NCBI RefSeq assembly: GCF_002608565.1
Contig: NZ_LIXM01000004.1
Location: 1-64,000 of the forward strand
Source of the DNA: Vibrio sp. PID17_43
GTDB taxonomy: Bacteria > Pseudomonadota > Gammaproteobacteria > Enterobacterales > Vibrionaceae
Direction of reading: 5' to 3'
DNA: 64,000 bases
A program made the position numbers and the translations under genes. The notes under the pieces are model-generated. The model ran no database searches. It was not told the origin of the DNA and saw nothing but the letters and a program-made list of their open reading frames with translations. Position 1 is the stretch's first letter, and every line of letters begins with the position of its first letter. Shown here one piece after another: positions 38,008 to 47,044 of this stretch.

Positions 38008-38272
38008 AGTATTCCGATCTCAATAATAGGATTATAAAAATGCTCGCGATTCTATGATGATATCCACATAAGGCAAACTTCAAATTCATCCCACCACATC
38101 GTCGTTCACACGCCACTCCCCTTTATTATTACAAATACGTAAAAATCAATTTCAATTTAGCCAGATTATCATTTTTCTATAAATACCTAAAATGGGCACC
38201 AACAAAACGACGCAGCGCGGAGATAAAAGCTCTACTACGCTTATGGCGACACTCCCTATATTGAGAATATAA

Positions 38273-39433
<1,161 letters not shown>

Positions 39434-39448
39434 CCTTAAGCTTCGGCT

Positions 39449-39471
39449 CTCTTTTACATCGAAAGAGAGTC
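39449..39471 (+). other. Stem-loop in the frmA-frmB gap
   Basis: CTCTCTTT and AAAGAGAG pair around a 7-base loop. There is no T-run, so transcription likely reads on into frmB; it may stabilise the frmA 3' end. Confidence 0.45.
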
Positions 39472-39534
39472 GCAAACTTTCACTTGCCGACTAACTAAGC
39501 CGCTCTAAGGCCCTTGTTTTATCGAGAGATGACC

Positions 39535-40374
39535 ATGACCATTGAAAGCCTAAGCCAAGCCAAAGTATTCGGTGGTTGGCATAAACAGTACACTCACGAA
39601 TCACGCGCTTTGAACTGCAACATGCGCTTCGCGATCTTCTTGCCGCCTAACGCAACCAAATCAAACCCAGTACCAGTGATTTACTGGTTGTCAGGCTTGA
39701 CCTGCACCGATGAAAACTTCATGCAGAAAGCCGGAGCATTTCAAATGGCGTCTGAGTTAGGCATCGCCATTGTGGCACCGGATACCAGCCCACGTGGCGA
39801 CGATGTTGCAGATGATGAGAACTACGATCTAGGTAACGGTGCAGGTTTCTACCTAAACGCAACTCAAGAGCCGTGGTCACGTCACTACCACATGTACGAC
39901 TACATCACTCAAGAGCTACCTGCAATCATTGAAAGCAACTTCCCAGTCTCTGACGTGAAGTCGATTTCGGGCCACAGCATGGGTGGCCACGGTGCGATCA
40001 CCATTGGTCTAAAAAATTCACAGCAGTACCGCTCAATTTCAGCATTTAGCCCAATCAGCAACCCAATGAAATGCCCTTGGGGTCAGAAAGCGTTTACCGC
40101 TTACCTAGGCACTGATATTGAAAGTTGGAAACAGTACGATGCGAGCGAGCTTCTCAAACAAAGCCAATCGCCACTGCCAATCTTGGTTGATCAAGGTGAT
40201 GCAGATAACTTCCTCGCGGAACAATTAAAGCCTGAAGCGTTACTGGCAGCAGCCAAAACACACAATTCAGCGTTAAAGCTTCGTATGCAGCCAGGCTATG
40301 ACCACAGCTACTTCTTTATCTCGAGCTTTATTGCTGAACACTTGAACTTCCACGCCAAGTATTTGTTTGCATAA
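39535..40374 (+). CDS. frmB: S-formylglutathione hydrolase
   Basis: A 279-residue serine hydrolase of the esterase D family that splits S-formylglutathione to formate and glutathione, completing FrmA's pathway. The nucleophile elbow GHSMGGHGA holds Ser148; the catalytic Asp lies near VDQGDADNF and His in PGYDHSYFF. YWLSGLTCTDENF is diagnostic. Two in-frame ATGs (39529, 39535) are possible; GAGAG suits the second slightly better. Confidence 0.93.
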   Translation: MTIESLSQAKVFGGWHKQYTHESRALNCNMRFAIFLPPNATKSNPVPVIYWLSGLTCTDENFMQKAGAFQMASELGIAIVAPDTSPRGDDVADDENYDLGNGAGFYLNATQEPWSRHYHMYDYITQELPAIIESNFPVSDVKSISGHSMGGHGAITIGLKNSQQYRSISAFSPISNPMKCPWGQKAFTAYLGTDIESWKQYDASELLKQSQSPLPILVDQGDADNFLAEQLKPEALLAAAKTHNSALKLRMQPGYDHSYFFISSFIAEHLNFHAKYLFA

Positions 40375-40455
40375 CAAGAGACTCGAACTTGAAAAACCAC
40401 CAGAGGACACTCCGATCAATGGTGGTTCATCCAATATCCGAATCTCAGATTAAGA

Positions 40456-40833
40456 TTACATGGATTGGACCGTCTTCGGGTTGTCGCCATATTGGTTTGT
40501 TCCCTCTTCGCTGTCTTGCACCAAGAAATACAGCATGACTAAAAAGCCGATGATTGGGATAATGGCGATGAATACCCACCAACCTGTACGATCCGTATCA
40601 TGCAGGCGACGTACGGTCACAGCAAGCGAAGGAATAAGGATAAACAGCGCATAAAGCACGCCAAACAAGCCAAAGTTTTCGATTTGAAATACATTACCCA
40701 TAATACGGTCAATGATGTTCATCACTAAATTGACCAAGATATTCACCAAAGTAAAATACCAATACTCTTGCCGCCTGGCTCGTCCACTAAATCCGGTGTA
40801 ATTGCGGATCACCCCCAAATACCAATCAAACAT
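40456..40833 (-). CDS. DUF805 inner-membrane protein
   Basis: A 125-residue DUF805 protein: the hallmark FSGRARRQEYWYF near residue 15, then hydrophobic spans, VRRLHDTDRTGWW in the cytoplasmic loop and IGFLVMLYFLVQDSEEGTNQ after the last span. AAGGAGA precedes ATG. The family's function is unknown; it is convergent with frmB. Confidence 0.9.
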   Translation of the reverse strand: MFDWYLGVIRNYTGFSGRARRQEYWYFTLVNILVNLVMNIIDRIMGNVFQIENFGLFGVLYALFILIPSLAVTVRRLHDTDRTGWWVFIAIIPIIGFLVMLYFLVQDSEEGTNQYGDNPKTVQSM

Positions 40834-41073
40834 ATTCTCTCTCCTTCTGCCTACTCACCGTTTCACTACTGAGCATCAAATACGCTATTCACTGACTATA
40901 TACCCTTTATAAAGGTATCGTATTGTTCCAATTTATTTTGATATTTCACCTATCGACCCTGGCTAATAGTGTTAATCACCATGATTTAAATATGGACCAA
41001 GTTTGACTTCCTGATCAATTTAGCTGATAAGCACATATATAAAATGAAATTCCAACGTTAAACGGAAAACATA

Positions 41074-41475
41074 ATGAAAAAATTCATGCGAGCAATGCTG
41101 CTACTGCTAGTCATTGCCATAGGTGTATTGGCTTGGATGTTTATTCCATCTCATGAAACAATGGGGCAAAAGACCCTTGAAGAAGTACTCAACGATAACT
41201 ATGTCCTGATCGGCCACCGCATTCATTCGACTGACCCGGATGCAGGTAATATGTTTGGCTACTTTGTGGTTAGCAAGGGCAACGGCATTGACGATGCCGA
41301 ACCATTTTTGGTCACGTCAGATCAATTTATTCGCATGGAGCAGACTGGCGAAAATACTTTATCGCTAACGGTCAACGGACGCATCTATCGTTACCACAAC
41401 GATCTGTGGGTAGCTAACACAGAGGGCAAACTGCAACACTGGCTTGTTAGTGCAACCGCTAACTACGTGCGCTAA
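41074..41475 (+). CDS. Hypothetical membrane-anchored protein
   Basis: A 133-residue protein with one N-terminal hydrophobic helix (AMLLLLVIAIGVLAWMFI, residues about 7-24) following MKKFMR, so either an uncleaved signal anchor or a signal peptide. The remainder is soluble, beta-rich in appearance and predicted periplasmic. I recognise no family. It is monocistronic, with its own terminator. Confidence 0.7.
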   Translation: MKKFMRAMLLLLVIAIGVLAWMFIPSHETMGQKTLEEVLNDNYVLIGHRIHSTDPDAGNMFGYFVVSKGNGIDDAEPFLVTSDQFIRMEQTGENTLSLTVNGRIYRYHNDLWVANTEGKLQHWLVSATANYVR

Positions 41476-41500
41476 TTCGTTCCTCAACACCTAATAACAT

Positions 41501-41534
41501 AAAAGCCCCGCGGAATACGCGAGGCTTTTGTTTG
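41501..41534. terminator. Terminator after the hypothetical gene
   Basis: AAAAGCC pairs with GGCTTTT, with inner GCG/CGC pairing; a T-rich tail follows. Convergent with the Cof-type HAD gene. Confidence 0.8.
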
Positions 41535-41606
41535 TCTAAGGCATACTTATAGCAATCGTAGTAAATAACTGTTCATTTACTTACTGTGATTAGTATTAAG
41601 CTAAGA

Positions 41607-42404
41607 CTAAAGCACTTTCTCTCGGATCACTTTCATAACACCAGAGTCACGGTTACTTGGTGCAGAAAAACGGGCCACTTTCTTCACCGCTTCGTGGGCA
41701 TTTTCCATCGCGTAGGAATGTTCACTCACTTTGAGCATCTCTATGTCATTGAAGTAATCACCAAACGCCATGGTTTCTTCTGGGCCAAAGTTCATCGTCT
41801 CTTGCAAATGCTTGATTGCCGCCCCCTTTGATGCTTGCGCATTCATGATATCTAGCCAAATTTTTGCACTCACTACGACTTGATGAGTGTCATCAAATTT
41901 TGCCTTCATCGTTGGATAAACCAACTCTTCTGTACCACCAAAATGACAAATCGCAACCTTGATAAAATCATCTTCAACCGCCAACAGATCGGGCACGTAC
42001 TCGCAGCGATGGTAGTATTTTTGGAACTCTTCCAGTGCGTGGGGGGCTTTGGTCTCGATATAAGCTGAACGTTTACCGCACAATACGAGGTGCGTCCCTT
42101 CAACTGCGCGAGCCGCTTTTACAATCTCATCAATTTCTGCTTTTGGAATCGTGCAGCTATACAGCTCTTTATCTTGATACATCACCAAGGTGCCGTTTTC
42201 CGCCACATAAATCATACGATCTTGAATCGGTGAAAACGTATCGCGCAAACTGTAATACTGACGACCCGATGCAGCCGAAAACAAAATGCCCTTCTCTTCT
42301 AACTGCAAAAACAGATCAAAGAAATCAGGGTCTAAACGACCGTATTGGTCAAGCAAGGTGCCATCCATATCGGCGGCGATAAATTTAATACTAGCTTGTG
42401 ACAT
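41607..42404 (-). CDS. Cof-type HAD-IIB phosphatase
   Basis: A 265-residue sugar-phosphatase-like HAD of the Cof/YbiV/YidA group. Motif I FIAADMDGTLLDQ, motif II SAASGRQYY, motif III Lys in NAQASKGAAIKHL and motif IV AFGDYFNDIEML are intact, with a C2B cap in the middle. ATG 42404 is preferred; the frame continues twelve codons upstream without a good site. Substrate unassigned, commonly phosphosugars or FMN/PLP. Confidence 0.85.
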   Translation of the reverse strand: MSQASIKFIAADMDGTLLDQYGRLDPDFFDLFLQLEEKGILFSAASGRQYYSLRDTFSPIQDRMIYVAENGTLVMYQDKELYSCTIPKAEIDEIVKAARAVEGTHLVLCGKRSAYIETKAPHALEEFQKYYHRCEYVPDLLAVEDDFIKVAICHFGGTEELVYPTMKAKFDDTHQVVVSAKIWLDIMNAQASKGAAIKHLQETMNFGPEETMAFGDYFNDIEMLKVSEHSYAMENAHEAVKKVARFSAPSNRDSGVMKVIREKVL

Positions 42405-42593
42405 CAACTTAAACTCTATAAATGGTGCAGCGCAAATCACTCAAAAAGTGAAGCAAGGCTGCTAAAAATTAGCTAGTAAGGTACAGGATCTTGGATGAAT
42501 CTCAAGATGAAATCGCCTCAGAAATCAAGATAGCAATCCCTCTCAAAACAGGTACAATCCTCGCTCGATTTTTATTCGCGTGGACTCTCAATC

Positions 42594-44273
42594 ATGCACT
42601 CGCCTGAACAATGCTTTACTCGATTTGCTGCAGACATTTCTGGCTACGATTTGCCAGCGCAGTTTACGTTTCCGTTCTACTACACGCCTCATCCATTGTG
42701 TGTGTTGGCTGCTGAGCAATTGCAACAGCACCTAATGACACAAACTGACTTCGAACATGATTTCGGGCTTGAGAATGAGCAAAGCGGACGCGGCAAGATG
42801 TTCGGAGTTTTGCTAGTACGTAACCCACAAGGTGAGCTTGGTTTTTTCAGCGCCTTTTCCGGCAAGATTGCTGATCAGAATTTACTACCCGGTTTTGTTC
42901 CGCCAGTGTTCGATATGCTGACAGAAGAAGGATTTTTCCGCAACGAAACCGACGCAATCAACGCGGCAAATGCACAGTACAAAGCCTTTGCTGCCAATCC
43001 AGAACTAGCACAACTGAAAGCTGAAATTAAAGCCGACCGCACGGCTTATGCGCAAGAAGAAAATGCCCACCGCCAAGTGATGATTGCAAGACGTGCAGAA
43101 CGCAAACAGCAGCGTAAGCAAGGTGAGCAAACGCTAAGTTCAGAAGAGTTAAAAGCGCTGTTGGACGATTTGGGCAAACAGAGCGTGGCTGAAAAAAACG
43201 TCCTCAAGTACCTCAAGCAAGCTTGGGATGAAAAGTTAGCAATCAAAGAAGTGCGCCTATCAGAGTTAGAGCAGACATTGGCATCGCTAAAAGAGCAACG
43301 CAGAGTCTTGTCTAATGCCCTGCAACACAAACTGCATAAACAATACCAATTCTTAGATAATCGAAGTGCAAAACGCGACTTAGTTGACATTTTTGCCCAT
43401 ACCACTAACCCAGTGCCACCAGCAGGTTCAGGTGAGTGTGCGGCACCTAAATTACTTCAATTTGCATATAAACATGGCTACCAACCGCTTGCTTTAGCGG
43501 AGTTTTGGTGGGGCGCTTCACCTAAGTCGGAAGTGCGCCAACACAAGAAATTCTACCCATCGTGCAACAGTAAGTGTCAGCCAATTTTGGGCCATATGAT
43601 GCAAGGCTTGGAGGTGGAAGCAAACCCATTAGCAGAGAACTGGGCAGAAGACAAAGAGCTAGAAATCCTATACCAAGACGAAGCAATGGTGATAGTGAAC
43701 AAGCCTTCTGGCTTGCTTTCCGTTCCGGGTAAAACCATCAAAGATTCAGCCTATACGCGCCTACAAACTCTGTTCCCAGACGTAGAAGGCCCATTTGTGA
43801 TTCATCGTTTGGATATGGCGACGTCGGGCATTTTGGTATTTGCTTTGACCAAACGGGCGAATAAGAGCCTGCAAAAACAGTTCATCAGCCGTGGTGTACA
43901 AAAGCGTTATATGGCGCTGCTAGAAGGTATATTAACCGAGTCTGAAGGTGAGATCTCACTGCCAATGCGTGGTGACCCTGACGACCGACCACGCCAGCTT
44001 GTGTGCTTTGAACATGGTAAGCCAGCCGAAACTTACTGGCAGTTAATTGAAGTGAAAGGCGAGCGTAGCAAGGTGTACATGTACCCAAAAACCGGACGTA
44101 CTCACCAATTACGTGTGCACTGCGCGCACCATATGGGTTTGAACATGCCCATGGTCGGCGATGGCCTGTATGGCGAGAAAGCTAACCGCCTGCACTTGCA
44201 TGCGGAGATGTTAGAGTTGAACCATCCTTACAGCAAAGAACGCATGCGATTTCAGGCTGATTGTGAATTCTAG
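42594..44273 (+). CDS. RluA-family pseudouridine synthase with long N-terminal extension
   Basis: A 559-residue protein. The C-terminal 210 residues are an RluA-type pseudouridine synthase: VIVNKPSGLLSVPGK, catalytic Asp in HRLDMATSG, KTGRTHQLRVH and LHLHAEML. The N-terminal 350 residues are unusual: a globular start (PFYYTPHPLCVLAAEQLQQH, GFFSAFSGKIADQNLLPGFV), a charged coiled coil (about 140-265) and a Cys-containing stretch (SGECAAPKLLQFA, FYPSCNSKCQPILGHM). Long forms are known in vibrios, but the extension's job is unknown; it may bind the rRNA or tRNA target. Confidence 0.85.
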   Translation: MHSPEQCFTRFAADISGYDLPAQFTFPFYYTPHPLCVLAAEQLQQHLMTQTDFEHDFGLENEQSGRGKMFGVLLVRNPQGELGFFSAFSGKIADQNLLPGFVPPVFDMLTEEGFFRNETDAINAANAQYKAFAANPELAQLKAEIKADRTAYAQEENAHRQVMIARRAERKQQRKQGEQTLSSEELKALLDDLGKQSVAEKNVLKYLKQAWDEKLAIKEVRLSELEQTLASLKEQRRVLSNALQHKLHKQYQFLDNRSAKRDLVDIFAHTTNPVPPAGSGECAAPKLLQFAYKHGYQPLALAEFWWGASPKSEVRQHKKFYPSCNSKCQPILGHMMQGLEVEANPLAENWAEDKELEILYQDEAMVIVNKPSGLLSVPGKTIKDSAYTRLQTLFPDVEGPFVIHRLDMATSGILVFALTKRANKSLQKQFISRGVQKRYMALLEGILTESEGEISLPMRGDPDDRPRQLVCFEHGKPAETYWQLIEVKGERSKVYMYPKTGRTHQLRVHCAHHMGLNMPMVGDGLYGEKANRLHLHAEMLELNHPYSKERMRFQADCEF

Positions 44274-44303
44274 TGCCTGCGAGTCGGGGAATACACCTCG
44301 ACA

Positions 44304-44332
44304 CCGCATCCGCATCCGCATCCGCATCCGCA
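44304..44332. repeat. CCGCAT hexanucleotide tandem repeat
   Basis: Four perfect CCGCAT units plus a partial fifth between the pseudouridine synthase stop and the DyP peroxidase gene. Noncoding and likely variable in copy number. Confidence 0.9.
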
Positions 44333-44446
44333 AGGTAATGCTGTTCTAAATAGCTCTAAAACACCACCTGTTACTGCGTACTCTTATTTAAAGAAAGCTG
44401 TCCTATACTCATTCCAACCGTCCCGATATTTTTGATAAGGTTGAAT

Positions 44447-45388
44447 ATGAAGGAACTTGCCAAACTTGCCCAGCCAGGCGCACTCACAGACCCAACCACT
44501 CACGCTGAGTTTTTAACCTTTGCGCTTAAGGACCAATGGATGCACATCGATGAGATTACGTCCGCCCTTTCACAACTGCCGGGCATCGAGAAATCGATCC
44601 GACAAAAAGACCCTTCGGCCAATCTGAGTGTCACTTATGGCTTTTCAGCTAACGCTTGGCCTATGCTTTTTCCTGATGTTGCATTGCCATCAGAGTTACA
44701 TCCATTTCCTCAAATGGAAAATGGTCCAAGACGCTTTCCCTCTACTGAGGGTGACATTTTCTTAATGATCAAATCAGAACGAAAAGACCTTAACTTCCAG
44801 GTAGCCAAGTACAGCGCAAAAGCACTCAAAACAATTACAAACTTAATCGAAGATGTTCAAGGCTTTAAGTACCTAGATAATCGAGACATGATTGACTTTG
44901 TTGATGGCACGGAAAACCCAATCGATCATGAGCGCATCGCCTCTGTTGTCGTCGCCAACGGGAATGAAAACGAAATCGGTGGCAGCTATTTAGTGGTTCA
45001 ACGTTATGTCGATCGTGATAATGACTGGGATGCATTACCTACAGAGCAGCAAGAGATGGTAGTCGGTCGAACGAAAATGGATGACATTGAACTAGACGAT
45101 GACACCAAACCCGTTTGGGCGCATAACGCGAAAAGCAAAGTAGAAATTGAGGGGGAAGAGATCAAAATGTTTCGTCAAAACCGTCCTTACGGCAATGCGT
45201 TAGAGCACGGAACCATGTTCGTCGGATTTTCCGCTTCGGTTTCGGTTATTGAAACCTCTCTCACTCAAATGATTCATGCTGACGATCAAGGCCATTACGA
45301 TCGGCTGCTGGATTTCGTAGAAGCTAAAACGGGGAACAATTACTTTGTTCCGCCGACTTCCTTCCTTGAACAACGTTTTGAAGACTGA
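44447..45388 (+). CDS. DyP-type heme peroxidase
   Basis: A 313-residue dye-decolourising peroxidase. The family GxxDG motif appears as FVDGTENP with distal Asp153; the proximal-His region is WAHNAKSKVEIEGEEIKMFR followed by RPYGNALEHG, and GTMFVGFSASVSV closes the barrel. No signal or Tat peptide, so cytoplasmic (P-type/class B-like). AAGG six bases before ATG 44447 sets the start. No encapsulin gene is adjacent. Probably reduces hydrogen peroxide or acts on aromatic substrates. Confidence 0.9.
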   Translation: MKELAKLAQPGALTDPTTHAEFLTFALKDQWMHIDEITSALSQLPGIEKSIRQKDPSANLSVTYGFSANAWPMLFPDVALPSELHPFPQMENGPRRFPSTEGDIFLMIKSERKDLNFQVAKYSAKALKTITNLIEDVQGFKYLDNRDMIDFVDGTENPIDHERIASVVVANGNENEIGGSYLVVQRYVDRDNDWDALPTEQQEMVVGRTKMDDIELDDDTKPVWAHNAKSKVEIEGEEIKMFRQNRPYGNALEHGTMFVGFSASVSVIETSLTQMIHADDQGHYDRLLDFVEAKTGNNYFVPPTSFLEQRFED

Positions 45389-45424
45389 ACGAAAACGCCC
45401 CTCTATTCGATAGCGTTGTAAAAA

Positions 45425-45457
45425 CAAGAAGAGTGGTAAATCAATCCACTCTTCTTG
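45425..45457. terminator. Terminator between DyP and MATE genes
   Basis: CAAGAAGAGTGG and CCACTCTTCTTG form a perfect 12-bp stem with a 9-base loop. The T-run (TTGTTTTT) is on the minus-strand side, so it serves MATE best. Confidence 0.85.
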
Positions 45458-45507
45458 TCACACCAATTTCACTAAATCCATCACCATCAATCAATCAATG
45501 AACGATG

Positions 45508-46848
45508 TTAACTCACCTTAAACTTCGTCCACACCTGCGAGCGCCAGCGTCTTGCCATGATGATACCTCGTACCCATTCATCCAGGGCAATCGCCATCCA
45601 TGCGCCAATGACACCATAGCCAAGATGAATACCGAAGATATAGGAGAACACGACACCTAATCCCCACATACTCAGAATCCCCATTTGAACAGGGAACTTA
45701 ATATCACCCGCTCCTTTCAGTGCCGAGATGAAAATTAAGTTAAATACGCGCCCGGCTTCTAGCAGGATCGACCCCATAATCAGAGTGCCGGTCAACGCCA
45801 AGATTTCGGGCTGATCGGTGAACACCGCTAAAATGTCATCACGGAAAAAATAAATCAAAGCCGTCACAACGGTTGAGGCTACAAAACCCACCAAGAAGTA
45901 GATTTGTACGCGCTTAAGAATACTGGTTACCCAACCTTTGCCAATGTAGTACCCCGTCTGGATTTGCGCGGCCTGACCGATTGCCAACGCAAACGCAAAC
46001 GAGAAACGTGCAATATTTTGCGCATAAGTCAGAGCGGCAAGTGATGATGTGCCCATCTGTACCACAAAGTAGACAATACAGATTTGTGCCATATTGTAAG
46101 ATAGCACCTCTCCAGCGTTCATACCGCCAATCTTGAGAATCTTTTTATAAACCTCACCCGGCACTTGCTTAAACTTAGACATTGGCACTTCAATGCGGCT
46201 ACGGGTAAGAATCACGCCAAGCATCAATGTTCCAATCACTTGGCTAACCACAGTTGCCACTGCAACCCCCTCTACACCATACACCGGTAAACCGAACGGT
46301 TGATAAAGAGCAATATAGTTACCAATAATGTTAAACACGCCACTGATCAAGTTCACTACCATTGGCGAACGTGAATAGCCATGGCTACGCAAAATCGTTG
46401 TGAAAACAATACCCATGGTGACGTTAAACGTCATTGCACCGCTGATCAGCAGATATTCACGAGCATACTGTTCCACTTGAGCTTCAAGGCCGTAATACGG
46501 TAAGAAGAACACCGCACCAATGACAGCGAGCACACTAAGAAACACACCCACAATCACCGACAGTACAATACTCGCAACGCCGACGTTCACTGAATCATTC
46601 TCACGCCCTGCACCGTTATATTGCGCAATCAATATCCCTGTTCCGCTGCTAACGAAAGTCGAAACAATGATAAGGAAGAACGTAAGTTGAGTGATAACAC
46701 CGACCGCAGATACCGCTTTATCTGAGTAACCACTTAGCATGAACACATCACTAGTGCCTAGTGCTGTCCTTAGCAGTATTTCAACAAGTATCGGCCAAGC
46801 CAATGCCACAATGGACATGCGCTGGTTGATGTTTTGGCTTTTCGGCAT
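45508..46848 (-). CDS. MATE-family efflux transporter
   Basis: A 446-residue membrane protein with about 12 spans in two similar halves. LAWPILVEILLRTALGTSDVFM at the start is cut here to its core LAWPILVEILLRTALGTSD; SSGTGILIAQYNGAGRE and the second-half AAQIQTGYYIGKG are typical of DinF/NorM-like Na+ or H+ antiporters exporting drugs or metabolites. It has its own terminator. A hairpin directly upstream of the start may end the GH3 transcript or affect MATE expression. Confidence 0.9.
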   Translation of the reverse strand: MPKSQNINQRMSIVALAWPILVEILLRTALGTSDVFMLSGYSDKAVSAVGVITQLTFFLIIVSTFVSSGTGILIAQYNGAGRENDSVNVGVASIVLSVIVGVFLSVLAVIGAVFFLPYYGLEAQVEQYAREYLLISGAMTFNVTMGIVFTTILRSHGYSRSPMVVNLISGVFNIIGNYIALYQPFGLPVYGVEGVAVATVVSQVIGTLMLGVILTRSRIEVPMSKFKQVPGEVYKKILKIGGMNAGEVLSYNMAQICIVYFVVQMGTSSLAALTYAQNIARFSFAFALAIGQAAQIQTGYYIGKGWVTSILKRVQIYFLVGFVASTVVTALIYFFRDDILAVFTDQPEILALTGTLIMGSILLEAGRVFNLIFISALKGAGDIKFPVQMGILSMWGLGVVFSYIFGIHLGYGVIGAWMAIALDEWVRGIIMARRWRSQVWTKFKVS

Positions 46849-46867
46849 CTATCTGACCTTTCTTAAA

Positions 46868-46902
46868 ACTAAAAACTGCTCCACAGAAAACTGTGAAGCA
46901 GT
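46868..46902 (-). terminator. Hairpin with T-run between GH3 and MATE genes
   Basis: ACTGCTCCACAG pairs with CTGTGAAGCAGT (one mismatch) around a 4-base loop; on the minus strand it runs into TTTTTAGTTTT. It lies 145 bases after the GH3 stop but only about 20 bases before the MATE start codon, so it must either terminate GH3 read-through or act in the MATE leader. Confidence 0.75.
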
Positions 46903-47044
46903 TGGTATTATTGACTGATTTTGTGCGCGGATTGTATAACTTTTGTACTCAAAGTCACGTTACTTTTAAGGTTATTTTTAAGAAAATGCCCCCTCGACCG
47001 CTCCATCCACACTGAAACCATAACGTCACGCTATCATTTAGTGC

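Noticed and set aside
44447..45388. DyP peroxidase as encapsulin cargo
   Set aside because: No encapsulin shell gene is adjacent and I see no cargo-type C-terminal targeting tail; it ends soon after the core fold.
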